Assembly: GCA_003157575.1 (NCBI GenBank)
Contig: PMKA01000317.1
Coordinates: forward strand, 1 to 15,393
Length of the DNA stretch: 15,393 bases
Reading direction: 5' to 3'
Source of the DNA: Opitutia bacterium
GTDB taxonomy: Bacteria > Verrucomicrobiota > Verrucomicrobiia > Opitutales > Opitutaceae
In this document: positions 1 through 7,000 of the stretch, piece by piece
Numbering within the stretch: the stretch's first letter is position 1
Layout of the letters: each line of letters starts with the position of its first letter
Notes under the pieces: model-generated
Database searches by the model: none
The model's input: only the letters and a program-made list of their open reading frames with translations
What the model was told of the DNA's origin: nothing
Made by a program: the position numbers and the translations under genes

Positions 1-2
1 GG

Positions 3-20
3 CCTTGAGCCTGTCGAAAC
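3..20 (-). repeat. Dispersed repeat, copy A (core TTCGACAGGCTCA)
   Basis: Read on the minus strand, positions 6-18 give TTCGACAGGCTCA. The same 13-base core recurs in the opposite orientation at 1549-1561 inside the porin gene, and the flanks (CGTT-side and AGG-side) also partly agree. Similar GACAGGCTCA-type elements are, as I recall, dispersed in many environmental bacterial genomes. Here the copy is cut by the window edge, so its full extent is unknown. Confidence 0.6.
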
Positions 21-40
21 GGCGCCCCCCCTACATACGA

Positions 41-103
41 TTCCTCGACTTCGCCTTTCCCCGGTTTCGGCCTCTCCGATTTCCGTCTTTCCGATTTCCT
101 TCT
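41..103 (-). repeat. Degenerate GGAAATCGG-type short repeats upstream of tonB
   Basis: The sequence just before the tonB-like gene consists of C/T-rich units, with CCGATTTCC present exactly at 76-84 and 91-99 and degenerate relatives upstream (CCGGTTTCGG at 61-70). On the minus strand this reads GGAAATCGG, the same style as the direct-strand units at 3843-3900. The stretch leaves no visible Shine-Dalgarno site in front of the ATG at 105. I see no gene in positions 1-104. Confidence 0.55.
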
Positions 104-104
104 A

Positions 105-800
105 ATGAGCACGCACGAACAATTCGACTACAGCGAGAAGCGGAACTTCTGGGGCCGGTTCGGCTTTGCGATCTGCCTGTGCGCGGGAGCGGTGGTTGTC
201 GTGGTGTTGTTCAGTCATGTTCTCAAGGGGAACAAAGGACCGCGTATTCGGAAGGCGCCGGAGCTCGTCATGGTCCGGCCGGTAAACCCGACGACTCCAC
301 CGCCCCCGCCGCCGCCACAGATGGTGCAGAGACAGCAGGTGTCGGAACAGACGATGGTGAACGATCAGGAAATTACGCAGGAAGAGCAGGCGCCCGAGGA
401 ACCGTCGGCTTCGCTCGGAACGAATATCCAGGGGAATGGGCCGCCCGACGGGTTTGGGCTGGGGCGCAGGGATACGGGGATCTTCAGCGGGAATGGCGGT
501 GGAGGAGGGCAGGGCACCGGCAACCGCTTTGGCTCCTATTTCAGCCAGGTCAAAGAGACATTGGCTGAGGTTCTTCGACAAAACCCTCTGACGCACAGCG
601 CCAGCTTCAACATCAAAGTGCGAATCTGGGCGGATCTCACCGGCCGGATTACCCGGGCCAAGCTGGAGGAGTCCACCGGCGACACAGCCATCGACCAGTC
701 AATCAAGACCGGCGTGCTCATCGGCCGGCAACTTCCGGATACTCCCGAAGGCATGAGCATGCCGATCGAACTGCACATCATTGCGCGTCGGATGAACTAG
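105..800 (+). CDS. TonB-family energy transducer protein
   Basis: The 231-residue product has TonB architecture. A short cytoplasmic N-terminus is followed by one hydrophobic segment at about residues 19-40, a proline tract of seven consecutive Pro at 65-71, and a Gln/Glu-rich then Gly-rich periplasmic spacer (Gly run at 131-135). The C-terminal domain at about 145-228 has the TonB_C pattern (KVRIWADLTGRI, then a ...DTAIDQSI... helix region and a closing MPIELHI strand). Such proteins sit in the inner membrane with ExbB/ExbD and pass proton-motive energy to outer-membrane proteins. ExbB and ExbD are not in the window but would be expected upstream. The ATG at 105 has no Shine-Dalgarno site; it is chosen because it gives the complete membrane anchor. 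The spacer is short for a TonB. The porin gene follows after 51 bases on the same strand, suggesting an operon. It could be called TonB or a TonB-like paralogue; the symbol is left blank because several tonB paralogues are likely in such a genome. Confidence 0.85.
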   Translation: MSTHEQFDYSEKRNFWGRFGFAICLCAGAVVVVVLFSHVLKGNKGPRIRKAPELVMVRPVNPTTPPPPPPPQMVQRQQVSEQTMVNDQEITQEEQAPEEPSASLGTNIQGNGPPDGFGLGRRDTGIFSGNGGGGGQGTGNRFGSYFSQVKETLAEVLRQNPLTHSASFNIKVRIWADLTGRITRAKLEESTGDTAIDQSIKTGVLIGRQLPDTPEGMSMPIELHIIARRMN

Positions 801-846
801 GAGAAACGCTGAAACTCCTAGGCGGAGCACGACAGGACAATTTTCC

Positions 847-876
847 CACGAATGCACACGAATCCACACGAAAGTG
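847..876 (+). repeat. Three CACGAA units at 10-base spacing
   Basis: CACGAAT begins at 847 and 857 and CACGAAA at 867, an exact 10-base period. The ATG at 852, the most upstream in-frame start of the porin reading frame, lies inside the first unit. This makes that start suspect as a real translation start. Similar tandem CACGAA/ACGGAT units are, from memory, common between genes in Verrucomicrobiota. Confidence 0.65.
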
Positions 877-3068
877 CGATCTTCATTTGCCCGCTTATGC
901 CTTGTGGCGTAGGGCCGGACCTTGCGTCCGGGCTGGGAATAGGTGGCGGATCGGTCCGCCGGCAAGCGGCGACCCTGCGTTCCGATCCACTCGCTGGAGT
1001 GGAGGGCGCTGTTCCGTCAGCGCCGTTCGGATTTCTGGCGGCGACAACGCGCCGCCATCCAATTTCCGTTTCTTCTCTTCTATTTGCAGCCTTCATTTGC
1101 GCCGGGCAAGCATTGCATGCCGCTGACCAGCCTGCCTCTGCGTCCGCTGCGCCGGCAGCGCAGACGGCTGGTCCTGGCGTGCCTTCGGCGCCGTCGCCGA
1201 GTGCGATGACGAAGCTTATCAAACGCCTGGTCGAACACGGGGCGCTCACAAAGGACGATGCTGCGGAACTCTTGCTGCTGGCGGATGCGGAAGCGGCAGA
1301 GGCGCGCGCTCAAGGCGCATTGGCGCAGGCCGCTCAGGCGCAGGCCGCCGCTGCACAGGCCGAGACAAAGACGTTTGCTGCTCTGAAGAGCGCCCCGGCG
1401 TCCGGTGCGTCCGCGCAGGCCGCTGCGCCCGCATCAGTGGTCACGTCTGGTGTCACGGGGCAGGTCCACCCGAATCCGACGTTGGTTTCTTCAGGCGGGG
1501 CCGGGCAGCCTCGTCTTGCGGATTCCACGGCGGCCGCAGCCGACCCCGTTCGACAGGCTCAGGGTGAAGAATCTGTTCCCGATGACACCGTTCGCGTCAC
1601 CTACGTGCCCGAGGTCGTCCGGCAGCAATTGCGTGAGGAGGTTAAGCAGGAGGTGCTGGCCGACGCCCGCAAAGAGGGCTGGGCGACGCCGCAGGCCGTC
1701 CCCGGATGGGTGACGAGGTTCCGGTTCTTTGGCGATTTGCGCACCCGTTACGAGGCTTTGCTCTATCCTTCCGGGAACGACATGGGTGATTTTCCCAACT
1801 TCAATGCGATCAACACCGGGGCGCCGTTTGACGTGAGCCTGTTGTCCAATCCGAACTTCCTGCCGCAGTTGAATGTGAATCAGGACCGCCAGCGCGAACG
1901 CCTTCGCGTCCGGCTCGGGACGGAGATCGATCTGGGACAGTATTTCAGCGCCGGCGTGCGCATTGCCACCGGCCAGAACGGAAGCCCGGTTTCGGAAAAC
2001 CAAAGTCTGGGCGCCGCTGGATCCTCGGGGCAGGGAGGAAACTTCAGCACCTACCCGCTGTGGCTCGACCGCGGCTTCTTGAAATACGAACAGGGCGGCC
2101 TGCCGGACAAGGATCTGAGCGTAACGCTGGGCAGGTTCGACAACCCGTTCTTCGCCACAAGCATGATTTGGGCGAACGACCTCGGATTTGACGGAATCGC
2201 CGCCCAGGGGAAGTTCCCGGTCGGAGAGGATGTGACGCCGTTCTTCGCGGTGGGAGCGTTTCCGGTCTTCGACACCGATCTCAACTTCGCGACCAATCAA
2301 CCGGCGAAATTCAAGAGCTACGACAAGTGGCTTTATGCCGCCCAGCTTGGGACCAACCTGGATCTCGGGAAGGACTTCGCGCTCAAAATCGGGGCGGCCT
2401 ATTATCAGTTCTCGAATATCTCGGGCAGGCTGTCCGACCCGTTCACACCCCTCACGACCTCGGATGCCGGCGACACTGACGCGAGCAGGCCGGCGTTCGC
2501 GCAGACGGGCAATACCTACATGGCTTTGCGTGATATTGTGCCAGTCTATAATACGTCCGGTCAACTTGAGCCCCAATACCAGTACTTCGGACTCGCTTCG
2601 AAGTTCCACGAGCTCGCCCTGGACGCGAAGCTGGACTTCAACCAGTTCGAGCCGTTCCAGGTCTCTCTTGAAGGCGAGTACGTCAAGAACCTGGCGTTCA
2701 ATCGGACGAACGTCGCAGCGATCGCGGTAAACAACTTCGGCACCGTCACATCCGGCACCGAACCATTCCTCGGCGGCAACTCGGCCTGGCTGGTGCGGCT
2801 GACGATGGGCGATGCCGTCCTGCAAAAACTGTGGGATTGGAATTTGAACCTCGGTTACCGCAGGGTCGAATCGGATTCGGTGGTCGACGGATTCTGCGAT
2901 TCCGATTTCGGCGGGGGTGGCACGAACTTCAAAGGCTTTACGACCGGTGCGAACCTCGCATTCGCACCGAACGTCTGGTTTGGCCTTCGCTGGTTCAGCG
3001 CGACCCAGGTCGTTGGACCCACGTTCAAGAACGATATCATCCAGGTGGATCTCAACTGCAAATTCTGA
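852..3068 (+). CDS. Putative outer-membrane porin (Porin_5-like)
   Basis: From the ATG at 852 the frame encodes 738 residues. A signal peptide is visible only at about residues 67-91 (RRH, then a hydrophobic run, then LHAAD), so the true N-terminus is probably downstream of 852; in-frame alternatives are ATG 897, GTG 999 and CTG 1035, none with a good ribosome site. After the signal comes an Ala/Gln-rich helical region: residues 119-185 begin MTKLIKRLVEHGALTKDDA, a short helical motif typical of this porin group. A linker follows, then EVVRQQLREEVKQEVL and VPGWVTRFRFFGDLRTRYE. The beta-barrel runs from about 287 to the end, with alternating strands and motifs such as RERLRVRLGTEIDLG, FDNPFFATSMIW and NDLGFDGIAAQG, and it ends in a C-terminal Phe as outer-membrane barrels do. 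There is no TonB-receptor plug domain or clear TonB box. The substrate is unknown. The family call is firm; the start is not. Confidence 0.85.
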   Translation: MHTNPHESAIFICPLMPCGVGPDLASGLGIGGGSVRRQAATLRSDPLAGVEGAVPSAPFGFLAATTRRHPISVSSLLFAAFICAGQALHAADQPASASAAPAAQTAGPGVPSAPSPSAMTKLIKRLVEHGALTKDDAAELLLLADAEAAEARAQGALAQAAQAQAAAAQAETKTFAALKSAPASGASAQAAAPASVVTSGVTGQVHPNPTLVSSGGAGQPRLADSTAAAADPVRQAQGEESVPDDTVRVTYVPEVVRQQLREEVKQEVLADARKEGWATPQAVPGWVTRFRFFGDLRTRYEALLYPSGNDMGDFPNFNAINTGAPFDVSLLSNPNFLPQLNVNQDRQRERLRVRLGTEIDLGQYFSAGVRIATGQNGSPVSENQSLGAAGSSGQGGNFSTYPLWLDRGFLKYEQGGLPDKDLSVTLGRFDNPFFATSMIWANDLGFDGIAAQGKFPVGEDVTPFFAVGAFPVFDTDLNFATNQPAKFKSYDKWLYAAQLGTNLDLGKDFALKIGAAYYQFSNISGRLSDPFTPLTTSDAGDTDASRPAFAQTGNTYMALRDIVPVYNTSGQLEPQYQYFGLASKFHELALDAKLDFNQFEPFQVSLEGEYVKNLAFNRTNVAAIAVNNFGTVTSGTEPFLGGNSAWLVRLTMGDAVLQKLWDWNLNLGYRRVESDSVVDGFCDSDFGGGGTNFKGFTTGANLAFAPNVWFGLRWFSATQVVGPTFKNDIIQVDLNCKF
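905..1030 (+). repeat. Cluster of inverted repeats in the 5' part of the porin frame
   Basis: Three hairpin-capable elements occur in close succession. CCGGAC (915-920) pairs with GTCCGG (926-931) across a 5-base loop. GGATCGG (948-954) pairs with CCGATCC (982-988), enclosing a smaller GCCG/CGGC pair at 958-970. GGCGCTG (1005-1011) pairs with CAGCGCC (1018-1024) across TTCCGT. The translation through here looks unlike a protein N-terminus (Pro/Gly/Cys mix before the signal peptide). The cluster looks like intergenic repeat DNA that happens to be open in the porin frame, or a folded leader in the mRNA. Confidence 0.55.
1544..1566 (+). repeat. Dispersed repeat, copy B, inside the porin gene
   Basis: TTCGACAGGCTCA at 1549-1561 matches copy A at 6-18 (minus strand). 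Here it is in frame within the porin gene and encodes part of DPVRQAQG (residues 231-238). It falls in the low-complexity linker between the Ala-rich helical part and the conserved region just before the barrel, where an insertion would be tolerated. Confidence 0.6.
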
Positions 3069-3080
3069 ACAGGCAATTCA

Positions 3081-3107
3081 ACCACGGATTATACGGATGA
3101 CACGGAT
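3081..3107 (+). repeat. Three ACGGAT units at 9-base spacing
   Basis: ACGGAT occurs at 3084-3089, 3093-3098 and 3102-3107, a strict 9-base period, starting 15 bases after the porin stop. This resembles the CCACGGAT/ACACGGAT intergenic repeats I associate with Verrucomicrobiota. An ATG at 3097, in frame with the downstream coiled-coil gene, is created by the repeat and is unlikely to be a real start. Confidence 0.65.
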
Positions 3108-3110
3108 AAC

Positions 3111-3145
3111 AGTCAGGAGTCAGGAGTCAGAAGTCAGAAGTCAGC
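3111..3145 (+). repeat. Five 7-base tandem units AGTCAG(G/A/C)
   Basis: Perfect 7-base periodicity over five units: AGTCAGG at 3111 and 3118, AGTCAGA at 3125 and 3132, AGTCAGC at 3139. It begins four bases after the ACGGAT array, so different repeat types are stacked end to end in the same intergenic region. Confidence 0.75.
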
Positions 3146-3154
3146 CTCGAGCAG

Positions 3155-3174
3155 CCGCGAGCGTGAGCGAGCGG
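3155..3174 (+). repeat. GAGCG-rich repeat element with short inverted ends
   Basis: This 20-base element reads CCGCGAGCGTGAGCGAGCGG. Its ends CCGC/GCGG can pair and GAGCG recurs inside. It follows the 7-base array directly in the spacer between the porin and coiled-coil genes. It is too short and weak to call a terminator, since no T run follows. Confidence 0.4.
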
Positions 3175-3196
3175 AAACAAGGGGGCTCTTCTCATT

Positions 3197-3213
3197 GCCT
3201 TCGTGCCTTCGTG
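3197..3213 (+). repeat. Tandem GCCTTCGTG units that supply the GTG start
   Basis: GCCTTCGTG occurs at 3197-3205 and again at 3205-3213, sharing one G. The last three bases of the second unit are the GTG proposed as start codon of the coiled-coil gene. TTCGTG-type tandem units are again typical of intergenic repeats in this kind of genome (recollection). Confidence 0.55.
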
Positions 3214-3837
3214 GTCAAACAAGCACTGCTTCTAGGGATTCTTTTCCTATTTTCTACGCCCCACGTCGCGCTGCGCGCGGCCGATGCGCCCAACCCAGAG
3301 GGGGAGCGCATGCGCGCCGCACTCCGGGAATCGACGCAACAGCTGAGGTCTGCGCAGACCGAGCTCACCGGTCTTCGGGCCGCCCAGACCACCCTGACCG
3401 AGGAGAAGAGGCTGTTGGCGGAGAAATACGAGACCGTGAAGAAGCAGGCGGTCGTCGACCGGGCGGCGACGGACAAGACCGTGGCCGAGCTGCAGGCGGA
3501 GGTCTCTGCGCAGAAGGCATCGATCGCGAGACTGAATGAAGCCCTTGAGAAATCGAAGGCGGAGGGAGCGAGCGCGGCGCAGGCGCATCTTGCGGCCGAG
3601 GCCCAGATTGTGCGGGCGACCGGGGAAAACCGCCTGCTGCAGCGCCGCGTCACTGAGCTCGAGTCAAAGAACCTGGCGTTGTTCATCCTGGGAAACGAGA
3701 TCCTCTCGCGCTACGAGGATTTCAGCCTGGGGAAGGCGCTCAGCGCGAAGGAGCCTTTTGTGGGAAAGACCCGCGTGAAGCTCGAGAACCTCGTGCAGGC
3801 ATACCAGGACAAGCTGCTGGATCAGAGGGCACACTGA
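3211..3837 (+). CDS. Exported coiled-coil protein of unknown function
   Basis: From the GTG at 3211 the product is 208 residues. It begins with a textbook signal peptide (MVKQALLLGILFLFSTPHVALRAAD, given here only as a position: residues 1-24, cleavage near Ala23-Ala24). Residues about 30-155 are charged, Ala/Glu/Lys/Gln-rich and heptad-like, predicting a long alpha-helical coiled coil. A distinct C-terminal block follows (about 154-206), with LALFILGNEILSRYEDF, then KEPFVGKTRVKLENLVQAYQ. I remember similar EPF.G...V..EN..Q.Y.DKL endings in small hypothetical proteins beside exbBD/tonB/porin genes, so it may be a periplasmic partner of that system; the function is not known. The frame stays open upstream to 2917, overlapping the porin, but those residues are translations of porin DNA and repeats, so I start at the signal peptide. 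No Shine-Dalgarno site is visible at suitable distance. It lies 142 bases after the porin. Confidence 0.72.
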   Translation: MVKQALLLGILFLFSTPHVALRAADAPNPEGERMRAALRESTQQLRSAQTELTGLRAAQTTLTEEKRLLAEKYETVKKQAVVDRAATDKTVAELQAEVSAQKASIARLNEALEKSKAEGASAAQAHLAAEAQIVRATGENRLLQRRVTELESKNLALFILGNEILSRYEDFSLGKALSAKEPFVGKTRVKLENLVQAYQDKLLDQRAH

Positions 3838-3842
3838 GCAGC

Positions 3843-3900
3843 CAAATCGGAAAATCGGGAAACCGTGAAATCGGGAAGCCGGAAAACCGCGAAACCATCG
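3843..3900 (+). repeat. Degenerate GAAAATCGG-type short repeats
   Basis: Immediately after the coiled-coil stop, the sequence runs through imperfect copies of (G)GAAA(A/T)(C/T)CGG, for example AAATCGG at 3844-3850, AAATCGG near 3853 and GAAATCGGG near 3867. It is the same family, in opposite orientation, as the CCGATTTCC units at 76-99. I see no gene or strong hairpin here. Confidence 0.6.
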
Positions 3901-3904
3901 GTCC

Positions 3905-4044
3905 ATTTAACCAAAGATTTCCCAGATGACACGGATGGGAAGCAAAAGATGAAAGACGAAATGCGAAAGATGAAACGCGGGCATTCCGGGTCTCCGACTC
4001 ATCGAGCTCCATGTTGGCTCGGTGAACTTTGTGTCCATTAAGCC
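3905..4044 (+). repeat. Spacer before the giant gene, mostly decayed short repeats
   Basis: Starting near 3905 there is a degenerate relative of the ACGGAT array (AGATGACACGGATGG around 3923-3937). A GATGAAAG-type array follows (GATGAAAG 3948-3955, ACGAAATG 3956-3963, then GAAAGATGAAACG to 3977). The remainder to 4044 shows no gene, no convincing -35/-10 pair and no terminator. A promoter for the giant gene, if separate, would have to lie here; I cannot point to one. Confidence 0.45.
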
Positions 4045-7000
4045 ATGAAACCCGGGTCGAGCAAAGAGGCTGGACGGTGGCGCAGGCCGGCGGTGATCCG
4101 CTGGATTGGGCGGCTTGCGGACAGCCGCATGTTCCGGAGCATGGTGTGCGTGTTCCTTGCGCGGGGGCCGCTCTACTGCGGTGACATACTTCGTGTAAAC
4201 GCGGCCGCGACCTCGGCGACAAGCTCCGGGAGCGGGGCCTCAACGGTGGCGTCGACCGTCGTCAGCAAGATGACCGTCAACGCCCAGGACCGGCTCGCGC
4301 GCACGACCAACACGCTTGCGGCGGTGCGGGCGATGCAGGCGGCGGCGCGCGCGGCTGCAGCGAGCGGGGCGAACAATCTCGGTGTGAATCCCAATAAGCC
4401 CACCCAGCGGCTGCCGAACGTTCCGGACGGTCTGCAGGCAGGAGGTCTGCAGGTGGCTGCCGACGCCAACGGCAAGCCGCTCCTCTGGCAGGGTGCGAAT
4501 GCGCCCGCCTCATCGACCTCCGGAAGCCAGACAACGGTGACCGTCACCCAGAGTCAGCAGCAGGCGCTTCTGGAGTGGAAGACGTTCAACATCGGCAAGA
4601 ACACGACGCTGGCATTCGACCAGAGCGCCGGGGGCGACAGCGTGGGCAACTGGATCGCCTTCAACTATGTCCGCGATCCGACCGGAAACCCGACGCAGAT
4701 CCTGGGCGCGCTGAAGACACTCGGCGCCGCTGATTCGAAGGGGAACGCCACGGTGGGCGGCCAGGTCTACGTGATGAACGCCAACGGCATCATCTTCGGC
4801 GGAAGCTCGCAGGTGAACGCGCATGCGCTCGTGGCATCGTCATTGCCGATCAACTACAACTTGGTCGAGCAGGGTCTGCTCAACAACCCCGATGTGCAGT
4901 TCCTGTTCTCAGCGGAGGCGCTGGCGGCGGGGAAGAAGGGCACGGCGGCGTTTGACCCGACAGCCCCCGCACCGGACGGCTCGGCGCCCGCGCAGACACC
5001 GTATACCTCCGACGGGCATTACGGCGATGTCGTTGTCCAGCCCGGCGCCGTACTCACGGCTCCGACCGATTCGGACCACGTGGGCGGGCGCATCGCGTTG
5101 ATCGGCGCCAACGTCTCAAACGCCGGCACAATCTCGGCGCCCGATGGCCAGGCAATCCTGGCCGCCGGCCTTCAGGTCGGGGTGGCGGCGAGCAGCGACG
5201 CGGGGCTGCGGGGGCTGGACGTCTACGTCGGCGCAGTCGGCGACTACGCCGGCACCGTCTCCAATGCATTGGATGCCGCAAATCCCACGACGGCCTCAGT
5301 TTCCTATCAGACGACCGGAGGATCCACAGCCACCATCGCTGCCGGAACGGCAATCCCGGGTTTGATCGACGGGCAGCGCGAGGATGGGACGGTGGCCGAC
5401 ACGGCGGTCACGATGGTGGGGCGGACCGTGAATCAGATGGGGGCGATCGATGCAACCACCTCGGTCTCGCTCAACGGTCGTATTGATCTCCTTGCCGAAT
5501 ACAACGCCATCGGAAACTCGTACTACCAGTCCGGGCTGAGTTATGCCGAGTTCCTGCGTGGATCCGACACGGCCGACATCTCCACCGGCATCGTGACCCT
5601 GGGGGCGGGCAGCGTGACCCGCATTCTTCCGGAGCTTTCGAGCACGGACCGGGTGGTGGGCACCTCGCTGGCCCTTTCCTCGGAGATCAATATCCGCGGG
5701 CAGTCTGTCCATCTGGCGGCCGGCTCCGATTCCGACACCGGCGCCTGTGTCCTGGCTCCCAGCGGCGAAGTGGTGATCGATGCCGGGCAGTGGACGTCGA
5801 GTTACGGCGTGGATTCTTTCCTGCATTCGACGGGGCAGGTCTATTTCGACTCCGGCACCGCGATCGACGTGTCGGGTTCCCAGAATGTCACGGCGTCGGT
5901 CACGGAGAACATAGTCTCGGTCGAATTGCTTGGACCGGAGCTGGCCGATGATCCCGAGCAGCGCGATGGCGTCCTTCGCGGGCAGACCATCCAGGTCGAC
6001 CTCCGGCAGGTCGGCACCTACGACGGGAAGGCGTGGGTGGGCACGCCGCTGGCCGACACCTCCGGGTACATCAACCTTGTGGAACATAACGTGGGTGAAC
6101 TCACAACGGCCGGGGGGACGGTGACGATCAATGCCGGAGGGTCGGTGGTGATGAACGCGAAATCCACCATCGATGTTTCCGGCGGCTGGATCAACTACCA
6201 GGGGGGCGAGATCAGCACGACCAAGGTCATCTCCGGCGGCAACGTCTTCGACATTGCCCAGGCTACGCCGGACCGCGTTTACAGCGGGATCTACACCGGA
6301 ACCACGACCAGGACCGATTCCAAGTGGGGCGTGACGTCCATCATGTCGGGCGGCATTTCGCTTTCGACCTACCAGGACGGCTACGTGCAAGGCGGAAGCG
6401 GCGGCAGCCTTGCGATCTCGGCTCCGGCGATGGTGCTGGACGGTACTTTGAGCGGCGCGACCTATGCAGGCCTCCTGCAGCGAACGTCGGCCGGCCAGCT
6501 TGCCAAGACCTATGGCAGTTCGGCCGTTTCCTCCCTTCTTCCTGTCATTGATTCGGTCCTGGGCGTCCCCACAAGCAGCTCGTTGAGCCTGACCTTCGAA
6601 CAGGAGTACCTGTTGGGAATGCGGATTCTCGATAGTTCTCCGACCGCGCCCACGGTGGTCGTCACGTCAACGAGCGTCTCCCAGAAACCCGTTGAGGCGT
6701 TTCCCGATTCCTCCACCGGAGCCACCGCAGCCAGTCTCGGGGACCACGGGCTCAAGAATGCCGAGATCGACCTGAGCCCGGGCCTTCTTTCCACGGAGTC
6801 CTCATCGGGAGGCGGTTTCGGCTCGTTGACGATAAACAACGCGGATGGAGATGTCCGGGTCATTTCGAACCTGGCGGCGACGTCAGGCGGATCGATCAGC
6901 TTCGACGCCGCGAACATCTTTGTGGGCGACAATGTGACGATTGCCGCCCCCGGCGGAAGCCTGTCGTTTGTCGCCCACGACTATTCGCCGTTCTCCTATC

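Noticed and set aside
5..568. A 187-codon + strand frame overlapping tonB in another phase
   Set aside because: It starts in the dispersed repeat and its translation is Arg/Phe/Pro-rich from repeat DNA; the TonB frame explains the region.
801..851. CTCC/GGAG pairing near 813-826 as a terminator after tonB
   Set aside because: The stem is only about four base pairs and no T run follows.
1491..2825. A 444-codon open frame on the minus strand
   Set aside because: It lies wholly inside the porin gene, has no recognisable domain and is explained by the high G/C third-position bias of the + strand gene.
3084..3145. Tandem repeats considered as a CRISPR array
   Set aside because: Units are 6-9 bases with no unique spacers of 25-40 bases and no cas genes.
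2917..3210. Upstream extension of the coiled-coil reading frame into the porin gene
   Set aside because: The extra residues are out-of-phase porin DNA and repeat translations; a signal peptide begins only at 3211.
3740..4243. A minus-strand frame with repeated RLSSFA-like and FPISRFPDF-like peptides
   Set aside because: The peptide repeats are translations of the intergenic nucleotide repeats rather than a gene.
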